Below are positions 1-7,734 of a DNA stretch of 64,000 bases, in pieces. The position numbers were made by a program, and so were the translations under genes. The stretch covers positions 1 to 64,000 of the forward strand of contig JBDTYM010000010.1 in assembly GCA_040005635.1 (NCBI GenBank), written 5' to 3'. The stretch is from Dokdonella_A sp040005635. GTDB lineage: Bacteria; Pseudomonadota; Gammaproteobacteria; Xanthomonadales; Rhodanobacteraceae. The notes below the pieces were generated by a model that was not told where the DNA came from, did no database searches, and saw only the letters and a list, made by a program, of their open reading frames with translations. The first letter of the stretch is position 1. The number at the start of each line of letters is the position of its first letter.

Positions 1-995
1 TGAACCTGCGTGATCTCCGTTATCTGGTCGCCCTCGCCGAACACAAGCATTTCGGCCGTGCCGCCGAGGCCAGTTTCGTCAGTCAGCCGACCCTGTCGAC
101 GCAGATCAAGAAGATCGAGGACGAGCTCGGCGTGGCTCTGGTCGAGCGCATGCCGCGCAAGGTCATGCTGACCGAGGTCGGCCGCGAAATCGTTCAGCGT
201 GCACGCGAAGTGCTCAACGAGATCGAGCAGATCAAGGCGATTGCGCGGCGTACCAAGGATCCGGAATCAGGCACCGTGCGCCTGGGCATCTTCCCGACGC
301 TCGGCCCCTACCTCCTGCCGCACGTGGTGCCGACCATCCGCGAGCGCTTTCCGCGCCTTGAGTTGCTGCTGGTCGAGGAAAAGACCGAGATCATGCTGCG
401 CCAGTTGCGCGAAGGCCGTCTGGATGCGGCGATCCTCGCGCAGCCGATCCACGACGACCAGCTCGAACAGCAGTTCCTGTTCGAGGAACCCTTTCTGCTG
501 GCCGTGCCTGAGCACCATGCGCTGGCCGGCAAGCGCAATCTCAAACTGTCTGATCTGTCCGACCAGAGCCTGCTCCTGCTGGAAGACGGCCATTGTCTGC
601 GTGACCAGGCGCTCGAGGTCTGTCAGCTCGCCGGCGCCGGCGAAAAGACCGGCTTCCGCGCCACCAGCCTCGAAACGTTGCGCCAGATGGTCGCCGCGAA
701 TGTCGGTATCACGCTGCTACCGATGCTGGCGGTGAAGCCGCCTGTCGCGCGCTCGCCGGACGTACGTCTGATCGAATTCCGCGGCCATCCACCGAGTCGC
801 CGCATTGCGATGATGTGGCGGCGAAGTTCCGCGATGGTGCCGTTCCTGAAGCGCCTGGCACAGGTGTTCCGCGAACTGCCGCCGGATTTGCTCGACCCGC
901 ATCTCGATGCGGCCTTTCAAACCGCGCAAGCGTTGCCCGCACCGCCGCTCAAAAAGACCACGCGCAAAGCGGCCGGCCGGCGTACTCAGCGATAG
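1..995 (+). CDS. oxyR: OxyR, hydrogen-peroxide-sensing LysR-type regulator (first base missing)
   Basis: LysR-family activator that senses peroxide through a disulfide. The window opens on the second base of the start codon (tgaacctg, completed by an A just outside), so the protein is 331 residues with only that base lost. The N-terminal helix-turn-helix reads FGRAAEASFVSQPTLSTQIK. Counting from that start, the two redox cysteines fall at C199 (in GHCLRDQ) and C208, the same numbers as in E. coli OxyR. The effector-binding domain fills about residues 90-300. The C-terminus carries an additional basic tail (KKTTRKAAGRRTQR), making it longer than the usual ~305 residues. Rubrerythrin lies 154 bp downstream, with an apparent OxyR operator between them. 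Identity is very secure. Confidence 0.96.
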   Translation, partial: NLRDLRYLVALAEHKHFGRAAEASFVSQPTLSTQIKKIEDELGVALVERMPRKVMLTEVGREIVQRAREVLNEIEQIKAIARRTKDPESGTVRLGIFPTLGPYLLPHVVPTIRERFPRLELLLVEEKTEIMLRQLREGRLDAAILAQPIHDDQLEQQFLFEEPFLLAVPEHHALAGKRNLKLSDLSDQSLLLLEDGHCLRDQALEVCQLAGAGEKTGFRATSLETLRQMVAANVGITLLPMLAVKPPVARSPDVRLIEFRGHPPSRRIAMMWRRSSAMVPFLKRLAQVFRELPPDLLDPHLDAAFQTAQALPAPPLKKTTRKAAGRRTQR

Positions 996-1028
996 TTCTT
1001 CCCTATCGCTGCCATCGATTCAATCAAT
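992..1028 (+). promoter_or_regulatory. Probable OxyR operator
   Basis: The sequence has the spacing ATAG-7-CTAT-7-ATCG-7-CAAT at 992-995, 1003-1006, 1014-1017 and 1025-1028. The known E. coli OxyR consensus is ATAG-7-CTAT-7-ATAG-7-CTAT, so 14 of 16 tetrad bases match with exact spacing. Both half-sites also have the preferred T in the spacer. The first ATAG contains the oxyR stop codon. It lies about 120 bp before rubrerythrin and probably activates that operon. No strong -10 box is evident nearby. Confidence 0.68.
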
Positions 1029-1149
1029 TTCATTGCTGCGCTGCGGCGGCGCTACGCTCGCGCAGTAGCACCGCGAGCGGTCGGTAGTACCGCTCCGCCA
1101 CAGGGATGGGCCGTCTTCTTCCTCCAGCCGCACGCCACGAGGTGACAGC

Positions 1150-1572
1150 ATGAGCAATCTCAAAGGTTCCCGCACCGAAGACAACCTGAAAGCCGCCTTT
1201 GCCGGCGAGTCGCAGGCGAACCGCCGCTACCTCTACTTCGCCCAGAAAGCCGATGTCGAAGGGCACAACGATGTTGCCGCCGTGTTCCGCTCGACCGCTG
1301 AAGGCGAAACCGGTCACGCGCACGGTCACCTCGAGTATCTGGAGGCCGTCGGCGACCCGGCCACGGGCTTGCCATTCGGCGACACCGTGAACAACCTCAA
1401 GAGCGCGATAGCCGGCGAGACGCACGAGTACACCGACATGTATCCGGGCATGTCCAAGGCCGCACGCGAGGAAGGCTTCGAGGAAATCGCCGACTGGTTC
1501 GAGACGCTGGCGAAGGCTGAACGTTCGCACGCGAATCGCTTCACCAAGGCGCTCGGCGAAGTGAACACCTGA
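1150..1572 (+). CDS. Rubrerythrin family diiron protein without rubredoxin domain
   Basis: A 140-residue ferritin-like four-helix protein that probably reduces peroxide in the cytoplasm. Visible diiron ligands are E20, the pair E53-T-G-H56, E90/E93 and the pair E124-R-S-H127, the classical rubrerythrin pattern. The C-terminal rubredoxin domain of full-length rubrerythrin is absent, so an external electron donor is needed. The start has a GAGGTG ribosome-binding site 5-10 bases upstream. It follows oxyR and a probable OxyR operator and precedes an Fe-S protein and a DUF3501 gene, a trio I recall as recurrent in proteobacteria. The neighbouring Fe-S protein is a candidate electron donor, which is inference. 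The 290 bp to the next start contain nothing recognisable. Confidence 0.93.
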   Translation: MSNLKGSRTEDNLKAAFAGESQANRRYLYFAQKADVEGHNDVAAVFRSTAEGETGHAHGHLEYLEAVGDPATGLPFGDTVNNLKSAIAGETHEYTDMYPGMSKAAREEGFEEIADWFETLAKAERSHANRFTKALGEVNT

Positions 1573-1862
1573 GCAGGCACGTCCACGTTGCTCGAGTACG
1601 TCGTTCCGTCGAAAGCGAAAGCGCTTCACAACAGCGTAGCGGGTCGATGCATGGTGTCAGTTTTCGTCTTCGATCGAAGAGGCGTGAGCGACAGAAGTTG
1701 TCGGCGAAGGCCATGGATGACCGCTTCGCCGTTGTGAAGCGCTTCCTGCTGGCGCGGGAATGACGCCAAAAGCTGCCGTCGCATCAAGGACTTACTGTCC
1801 GCCGCGCACGGCCGCAAGAAAGTCGCCGGTCAGTCGACCGATGTGCCGCCTTGGGAGACTGC

Positions 1863-3212
1863 ATGAGCACCGTTGCGCCGACATCCCGCGAAGGCAGTCT
1901 CGACGCTCCGACGCGGCATCCGCTGGACTGGAAGACCGCCGAGTTCTATGACCAGAACGCGCTCGATCGCGAACTCGAACGCGTATTCGAGATCTGCCAT
2001 GGCTGCCGCCGCTGCGTCAGCCTCTGTCATGCGTTCCCGACCCTGTTCGACCTCGTCGACGAATCATCGACCATGGAGGTCGACGGCGTCGCCAAGGCCG
2101 ATTACGCGAAGGTCGTCGATCAGTGCTATCTGTGCGATCTGTGCTACCAGACCAAGTGCCCGTATGTGCCGCCGCACGAATGGAACGTCGACTTCCCGCA
2201 TCTGATGCTGCGCGCGAAGGCGATCCAGCACCGGCATGGCGAGACGACACTTGTCGAAAAAGTCCTCTCGAGTACGACGGCCGTCGGCAAGCTCGCCACG
2301 ATCCCGATCGTCGTCGACGCCATTAATGCGGTGAATCACACCAAACCCACGCGCAAGCTGCTCGACCGGGCTTTCGGCGTGCATCCCGACGCACGCCTAC
2401 CCGAGTTCGATGCACGCACCGCGCGACGGCGGCTGAAGCATTGGGATGGCAGCACCGATGCTGCGATTACGCCAGCTGGCCGCACGCGTGGCAAGGTCGC
2501 GTTATTCGTGACCTGCTATTGCAATTACTCGCATCCGCAATCGGTCGAGGATCTCGCCGCGGTGCTGCGTCACAACGATATCGCGGTGAGGTTGATCGAG
2601 CGCGAGGTCTGCTGTGGCATGCCCAAGCTCGAACTTGGCGACCTCGACAGCGTCGCGAAGTACAAGGAGAAAAACATTCCCCTGCTCGCGCAGGCCGTGC
2701 GCGAAGGCTGGGACATCACGGCGGCGATCCCGTCCTGCGTGCTGATGTTCAAACAGGAATTGCCGTTGATGTTCCCCGCGGACGAGGACGTGCAACTCGT
2801 CCGGCGACATGTGTTCGATCCGTTCGAATATTTGTGGCAGCGGCACCACGCCGGTCTGCTGAAGCGCGAGTTCGTCCATCCACTCGGCAAGGTGGCGTGG
2901 CACGCGGCCTGTCACCAGCGCGTGCAGAACATCGGGCCGAAGACGCGCGACGTGCTCGCCCTGGTACCCGGCACCGACGTGCAGATGATCGAGCGCTGCT
3001 CCGGCCATGACGGCACTTACGGCGTCAAAAGCGCGACCTATGCGAGCGCGCGCAAGATCGCCAAACCGGTCGAGAACCGCATCGCGCAGATCGCGCCGGA
3101 TCACTTCGCCAGCGACTGCCCGATGGCCGCGTCGCACCTGGCCCATGGCATGAATGATCGCCCGGCCGCGGAGAGTCCCATCAGCCTGTTGCGTCTGGCT
3201 TATGGTATTTGA
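1863..3212 (+). CDS. Heterodisulfide-reductase/GlpC-like Fe-S protein
   Basis: A 449-residue soluble iron-sulfur protein. Two 4Fe-4S clusters are predicted from C45-x2-C48-x2-C51-x3-C55 (CHGCRRCVSLC) and C88-x2-C91-x2-C94-x4-C99 (CYLCDLCYQTKC). The C-terminal half holds two cysteine-rich CCG-type domains: one around CYCNYSHPQ and EVCCGMPK, the other around ACHQRVQN, ERCSGHDG and SDCPMAASHL. This layout resembles GlpC and heterodisulfide reductase subunits, which pass electrons between a flavoprotein and another carrier. The ATG at 1863 has GGGAGA just upstream and is preferred to the in-frame TTG at 1851. It sits between rubrerythrin and a DUF3501 gene, so a role in delivering electrons to rubrerythrin is plausible but unproven. 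Confidence 0.88.
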   Translation: MSTVAPTSREGSLDAPTRHPLDWKTAEFYDQNALDRELERVFEICHGCRRCVSLCHAFPTLFDLVDESSTMEVDGVAKADYAKVVDQCYLCDLCYQTKCPYVPPHEWNVDFPHLMLRAKAIQHRHGETTLVEKVLSSTTAVGKLATIPIVVDAINAVNHTKPTRKLLDRAFGVHPDARLPEFDARTARRRLKHWDGSTDAAITPAGRTRGKVALFVTCYCNYSHPQSVEDLAAVLRHNDIAVRLIEREVCCGMPKLELGDLDSVAKYKEKNIPLLAQAVREGWDITAAIPSCVLMFKQELPLMFPADEDVQLVRRHVFDPFEYLWQRHHAGLLKREFVHPLGKVAWHAACHQRVQNIGPKTRDVLALVPGTDVQMIERCSGHDGTYGVKSATYASARKIAKPVENRIAQIAPDHFASDCPMAASHLAHGMNDRPAAESPISLLRLAYGI

Positions 3213-3260
3213 GCGTTGCATCGAGACGTCTGCCGTTCACTCTTGCTGGCCGCTTCCACA

Positions 3261-3842
3261 ATGAACAAACTGACCCACGCCGATCTGTGGAAACTCGAAG
3301 ACTACGCACGTGAACGCAGCGCGTTCCGAGCGCGCGTACTCGCGCACAAGCAGAAGCGCAAGGTTCACCTCGGCGCGCACATCACGCTGGCGTTCGAGGA
3401 TCGACTGTCCGTGCATTACCAGGTGCAGGAGATGCTGCGCATCGAGCGCATCTTCGAAGTCGCGGCGATTGCCGAGGAACTCGCTGCATACAACCCACTG
3501 ATCCCCGACGGCGGCAACCTCAAGGCAACCATGCTGATCGAATACGACGATGTCGATCAGCGCAAGCGCGAGCTCGAACGGCTGCGCGGCGTCGAACACC
3601 TCGTCACGCTGCACGTTGCCGAGCAGAACACGGCGGTTGCCATCGCCGACGAAGATCTCGAACGAAGCAACGAGACGAAGACGTCGGCCGTGCACTTCCT
3701 GCGCTTCGAGCTGACGCCCGCCGAGATCCTGGCTCTGCGCAAAGGAGCGCCTCTGGGCTTCTCGCTGCACCATCCGGCGTACTCCGAGCGCGTGATCGTC
3801 GCTGCGGATACACGCAGCGCCCTGCTCGCCGATTTCGCCTGA
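3261..3842 (+). CDS. DUF3501 family protein
   Basis: A 193-residue soluble protein recognised as DUF3501 from its N-terminus (LTHADLWKLEDYARERSAFR), the central IPDGGNLKATMLIEY segment and the terminal LGFSLHHPAY segment. No signal peptide, membrane segment or metal motif is evident. It starts 48 bp after the Fe-S protein and closes the oxyR-rubrerythrin cluster. I recall this family regularly linked to rubrerythrin and the same Fe-S protein, but its biochemical function is not known. The 211 bp that follow contain no gene I can support. Confidence 0.85.
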   Translation: MNKLTHADLWKLEDYARERSAFRARVLAHKQKRKVHLGAHITLAFEDRLSVHYQVQEMLRIERIFEVAAIAEELAAYNPLIPDGGNLKATMLIEYDDVDQRKRELERLRGVEHLVTLHVAEQNTAVAIADEDLERSNETKTSAVHFLRFELTPAEILALRKGAPLGFSLHHPAYSERVIVAADTRSALLADFA

Positions 3843-4053
3843 CGCAGCAGAAGCGAGGCTGGCCGGAGATCTTGCCGCCTCGATGGGCCGCGTGGATGTG
3901 CGGCACGCGATCAAGACCGCGCTTTTTCCACCACGCTTGCCATGGCCACTGCCGGCCTCGGCACACACGTCGATCTCTCGGGTTTGCCCTAGCTTGTGGG
4001 CGCGCGCGCCGCTACCTAACGTGCAGAGCAGGGGCACTATGAGGGAGGCTGCG

Positions 4054-4950
4054 ATGATCGACTTATCTACGCTGGGCATTCGCGCGGACGTCCTGTCCGA
4101 TCCGTCGATGCAGATGGGAGAGGCCTTCGTCGGCGAGGCGTCGATGTCCCCGCTCTACGACGAGCATGGTTTCGGGATGCCGCAACGGAATGCGCCAGAT
4201 TGGATGGAACGTCGCCAAGATCCCTCGGCTTCATTGGGTCTTTCCGGTTCCGGCACTGCCGCGCTCCTGGCAGCATTGACGAGCGGCGGTTCGATCCGCG
4301 ATGCGACGGCTGCCGGCCCAAGACCGGACCTGACTGCCGCTTTTTCGAATAGCGGGCGCTCGACACCATCCACGTTTGCCGACGCATTGCGGCGCGCATT
4401 CGGACTCGACCAACGAGGCGGCACGGATGCGGGCCAGGGCACCGGATCCTCCAATGCGAACGGTCTGGCCGACGCGCTGGCTGCGATTTCCGATGCGCTG
4501 TCGAATGTCGCGGATGCCGTTTCCGGCGTCGTAGGAGCGGTGGCGAACAGCGTATCCGGCATCGCCAACTCGGTGGCCGATACGGTATCGAGCGTGGCAA
4601 GCAGTGTCGCCAACGCGGTATCCAGCGTTGCCAGCAGCGTGGCCGACGCGATGTCGAGCGTTGCCAATAGTGTGGCCGATGCCGTGTCGAGCGTCGCAAG
4701 CAGCGTCGCCGATGCGGTATCGAGCGTCGCAAGCAGCGTGGCCGATGCAGTTTCCAGCGTGGCGAGCGCCGTCGCAGACGCCGTGTCGAATGCCGTGAGC
4801 AGTGTTGCGGATGCGGATGCCGACAGCGACGCGGCTGCCGCTTCCAGTGCAGCCGCCGATGGCGACTCAGCCAATGGAAGTGCCGATGGCGACGGCGGCG
4901 TCGGTGGCGCCAGCGGTGGCGATGGCGGAGACGGCGGCAGCAGCGACTGA
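4054..4950 (+). CDS. Hendecad-repeat, Ala/Ser/Val-rich protein of unknown function
   Basis: A 298-residue protein I cannot assign to a family. Residues 1-150 are mixed and unremarkable, without a clear signal peptide. About residues 150-257 consist of an 11-residue repeat of the form VASSVADAVSS, repeated about eight times with few changes. Eleven-residue periodicity suggests a long amphipathic or right-handed coiled helix. The last ~40 residues are Asp/Gly/Ser/Ala-rich and acidic. The ATG at 4054 follows GAGGGAGG at a good distance; an ATG at 4039 is an in-frame alternative. The gene lies between the DUF3501 cluster and a membrane winged-helix regulator. A surface or stress-related structural role is a guess. 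Confidence 0.72.
   Translation: MIDLSTLGIRADVLSDPSMQMGEAFVGEASMSPLYDEHGFGMPQRNAPDWMERRQDPSASLGLSGSGTAALLAALTSGGSIRDATAAGPRPDLTAAFSNSGRSTPSTFADALRRAFGLDQRGGTDAGQGTGSSNANGLADALAAISDALSNVADAVSGVVGAVANSVSGIANSVADTVSSVASSVANAVSSVASSVADAMSSVANSVADAVSSVASSVADAVSSVASSVADAVSSVASAVADAVSNAVSSVADADADSDAAAASSAAADGDSANGSADGDGGVGGASGGDGGDGGSSD
4561..4824 (+). repeat. Tandem 33-bp coding repeats (about 8 units)
   Basis: Units start at 4561, 4594, 4627, 4660, 4693, 4726, 4759 and 4792. The first seven are exactly 33 bp and each encodes a variant of VASSVADAVSS; the last is partial. Differences between units are mostly third-position changes, so the amino-acid pattern is preserved better than the DNA. That points to selection on the protein rather than to recent DNA duplication alone. 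Confidence 0.9.
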
Positions 4951-4986
4951 ATGGCGCGACGGCACACAGCGCGCGGTTGAAGCAAG

Positions 4987-5003
4987 GCGCGGGAACCCCG
5001 CGC
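4987..5003 (+). terminator. GC-rich hairpin after the repeat protein gene
   Basis: GCGCGGG (4987-4993), a short AAC loop and CCCGCGC (4997-5003) form a perfect 7-bp stem 37 bp past the stop codon. There is no T tract, so termination is only possible. The rest of 4951-5195 shows no gene; a TTGACA at 5160-5165 might be a -35 element for the next gene. Confidence 0.35.
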
Positions 5004-5195
5004 GAATCCACCTGGCCGCGCGATGACGCGAAGCATCGGATCGCGCTCGCTTGCCGCCGGCGATCCATGCACGTTGACCAAGTTGCTCGACACAGCACGG
5101 CCATTTCCGGCAGGGCCCGCTCTAGTGGCCCGTGAGGCGCGGCTCTGCCCTTCGCCGGGTTGACATCGCGGTCGCGCTGAACGCATATCCGCGCG

Positions 5196-7604
5196 ATGGC
5201 CCGTATCTATCGCTTCAGCGACTTCCGTCTCGACCCTGCCACGCGCGAACTGCTACGCGGCGACACCAGCGTAGCGGTACCGCCGCGCGCCTTCGATTGC
5301 ATCGTCTATCTGCTCGAGCAGCGTGAGCGCGCGGTGGGACGCGACGAGCTGATTGCCGCGGTGTGGGGCAAGGCGGATATCAGCGACGGAATGCTCGGTC
5401 AGACCGTCCTGTCGGCGCGCCGCGCGCTCGAAGACACCGGCAAGGAGCAGCTGTTCATCCGCACCGTGTTCCGCTTCGGATATCACTGGGTTGCCACGGT
5501 CGAACTTGTCGAGGAAGCAGTAGCCGATGCGGTCGCGCCGTCGGCCGTTGTCGCACCGCCTGTGGGCGTTGCTGCGAGAACGACACCGCCGGTTCTCGTT
5601 GCGACGCCTGCTCGATCGCGCAGACGACAATGGCTTTTGCTGATCGCTGCCGCAGCCATTGCACTCGCCTTGCTGGCGTTGCCGGCTCTGCCTTGGCTGC
5701 GCCGAGACGCAATAGTGGCGCCTGCGCCGTCGGCTTCGCATGGCGCGATCGCCCTGGTGCTGCCAGTCGTCGTCGCCGCGGGTAATGGCCACGACTGGAT
5801 CCGGCTCGGCCTGATGGATCTCATTGCCGCGCGCCTGCGCACGGCCGGGCTTGCCGTGGTGCCGAGCGATGATGTGGTCGCGCTGATCCGCCGCACCGCG
5901 CAAGGCGATACGAACAATGCACAGCTGGCCCGCGCAAGCGGCGCAACCCTGATCATCGACGCGCAGGCCGAAGCGATCGACGGGCGCTGGCGCCTGTCGC
6001 TGCGCGCTGCGCGCGACAGCGGGCCGGCCCTGCTCGGCGTCGGCGAATCGGCTGACGTGCTGGCTGCCGCGCGCAGTGCCGCCGACGATCTGGCGCGGAA
6101 ACTGGGCTACGCGCCGGCGCCGGATCGCGATGCCAACGGCGAGCCGGAACCGCTGGCGAATCTGCTCGCGCAGATCGAAGCGGCGATCCTGACCGATCGC
6201 CTGGACGCGGCACGCGCGCTGATCGCGAGCGCCACGCCGGCACAGCGCGAACAGCCCGAGTTGCGCCTGCGCCTCGCGCAGATCGACTATCAGGCCGGCG
6301 ACCTCGCGGCTGCGGCCGGCGGGTTTACCGCGGTCGCCAGCGCCGTTTCCGCCGAACAGGATGCAGTCGTGCATGCACGTGCGCTCACGAACCTCGGTGT
6401 GGTCGCCGCCGTGCGCGCCGACAATGCGCAAGCTGGCAAGTACTTCGATGAAGCGATTGCACTGCTGCGCAGTCAGCGCGCCCCCGACGCGCTCGGCAAG
6501 GCGCTCAACGCGCGCGGCAATGTCGCCGCATCGGAAGACCGCTACGACGCCGCACTGCAGGACTACGCCGAAGCGCGCGCCGCGTTCGAAAGCGCCGGCA
6601 GTCCGCTCGCGCTGGCCGTGCTCGACTCCAATCTCGGCGCACTCGACATGCACCGCCTGCGCTACGCCGACGCCGCGCCGGTGTTCGAGCGCGCCGTGCA
6701 GCGCTTCGCCATTTTCGGCATGCACGCCGCCGAATTGAACGCACTGACCGCACTGGCCGAGATCAAGCTGGCCCTGCTCGACGCGGGCGCGGCGCTCGCA
6801 TTCGAGCCACGCTTGCGCGAGCTGATCGCGCAAGTGTCCGACCCTACGCGCCAGCGCGGCGGCGAGCTGACCCGCGTGCAGGTACTCGCTGCCAACGGAC
6901 GCCTGCAAAGTGCCAGCAGCGCCGTACAACGCGTGCTCGACGCGGCGACGAGCGCCGGTGACCGCGCTGCGGTCGCACGCGGTCATGCGCTGGCGGCCGA
7001 CATCGCCATGGCGAGCGGCAATGCGCGGCAAGCCGCCGAACACGCCGAAGCCGCGCTGCAGCGGTACGACGCGAGCGACGACGCGCGTGAACGCGCGCGC
7101 GCCTTCGTGGTTCGCATCGAAGCCTCGCTCGCGGTCGCTGCGACTGCCGCGGCGAACGACGCAGTGGTCGAACTCGGCCGGCTCGCCGCAGCCGATGGCG
7201 ATGCGGCAACGCGTTTGTATGCGGACCTCGCCGCCATCGAGTCCACCGCGGCTACTGCCCCCAGCGCGGATACCGATCGCAACTTTGCGCACGTTCTGGC
7301 CGAAGCCGATGCGCTGCGGATTCCACTCGACTTGCGCGAAGTCGCCCGTGTCTACGTCGACTGGCTGATCCGACAGGGAGAACTTGCCCGCGCCGGCGCG
7401 GTCGCCGAACGCGTGGCCGGCTGGACCACAACCGACTACGACAGCGCCCTTCTGCAACTGCGCGTGCATCACGCCCTCGGCGATGCCGAGTTGTGGCGTA
7501 GCGCGCTGACGCGGGCACAGGCGCTGGCGGGCGAACGCGCCATTCCTGCCGAATTGCAGACCGCACCGCCGCGGCCCGCTGCAGCGACGTCATCGGTGCG
7601 TTGA
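5196..7604 (+). CDS. Membrane-anchored winged-helix (CadC-like) regulator with TPR sensor domain
   Basis: An 802-residue protein. Residues 5-105 form an OmpR/PhoB-type winged helix with the usual ending FRFGYHWVATVEL. A proline/alanine-rich linker leads to one membrane segment at about 146-168 flanked by SRRRQ and RR. The remainder is helical, Ala-rich and TPR-like and should lie in the periplasm, as in CadC-type one-component regulators. It is clearly paralogous to the gene at 45081-47432: both share the AVGRDELI segment of the winged helix and a closing L-A-G-E-R-x-[IL]-P-A-[ED]-L sequence. Ligand and target genes are unknown. Adjacent genes are the 11-residue-repeat protein upstream and, convergently, pbpC. 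Confidence 0.88.
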   Translation: MARIYRFSDFRLDPATRELLRGDTSVAVPPRAFDCIVYLLEQRERAVGRDELIAAVWGKADISDGMLGQTVLSARRALEDTGKEQLFIRTVFRFGYHWVATVELVEEAVADAVAPSAVVAPPVGVAARTTPPVLVATPARSRRRQWLLLIAAAAIALALLALPALPWLRRDAIVAPAPSASHGAIALVLPVVVAAGNGHDWIRLGLMDLIAARLRTAGLAVVPSDDVVALIRRTAQGDTNNAQLARASGATLIIDAQAEAIDGRWRLSLRAARDSGPALLGVGESADVLAAARSAADDLARKLGYAPAPDRDANGEPEPLANLLAQIEAAILTDRLDAARALIASATPAQREQPELRLRLAQIDYQAGDLAAAAGGFTAVASAVSAEQDAVVHARALTNLGVVAAVRADNAQAGKYFDEAIALLRSQRAPDALGKALNARGNVAASEDRYDAALQDYAEARAAFESAGSPLALAVLDSNLGALDMHRLRYADAAPVFERAVQRFAIFGMHAAELNALTALAEIKLALLDAGAALAFEPRLRELIAQVSDPTRQRGGELTRVQVLAANGRLQSASSAVQRVLDAATSAGDRAAVARGHALAADIAMASGNARQAAEHAEAALQRYDASDDARERARAFVVRIEASLAVAATAAANDAVVELGRLAAADGDAATRLYADLAAIESTAATAPSADTDRNFAHVLAEADALRIPLDLREVARVYVDWLIRQGELARAGAVAERVAGWTTTDYDSALLQLRVHHALGDAELWRSALTRAQALAGERAIPAELQTAPPRPAAATSSVR

Positions 7605-7691
7605 GCCGGGCACGCCTCTTCGCGGCGACACGCCGGCACGTCCATCGGCGCCGCACTTCGGTTTTGAAGCCTGGCTCACAGCCGCCGACGG

Positions 7692-7730
7692 CTGCCGAAT
7701 TCATGCCGCCGGTTCGGCAGGATATTTTTC
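7692..7730 (+). terminator. Probable intrinsic terminator after the winged-helix/TPR gene
   Basis: CTGCCGAA (7692-7699) pairs perfectly with TTCGGCAG (7713-7720), followed by GATATTTTTC. It lies between two convergent genes ending at 7604 and 7735. The T run supports termination of plus-strand transcription; the loop of 13 bases is longer than usual. Confidence 0.5.
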
Positions 7731-7734
7731 AACG

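Noticed and set aside
4561..4824. 33-bp tandem units as a possible CRISPR array
   Set aside because: Units are contiguous with no spacers, vary at third codon positions and are in frame inside a gene.
4155..5186. Minus-strand open frame opposite the 11-residue-repeat gene
   Set aside because: It mirrors the repeats of the plus-strand gene and lacks a ribosome-binding site; the plus-strand frame has GAGGGAGG and matches the repeat phase.
5253..7472. Long minus-strand frame opposite the first winged-helix/TPR gene
   Set aside because: No motif and biased composition; the plus-strand paralogue family is clear.
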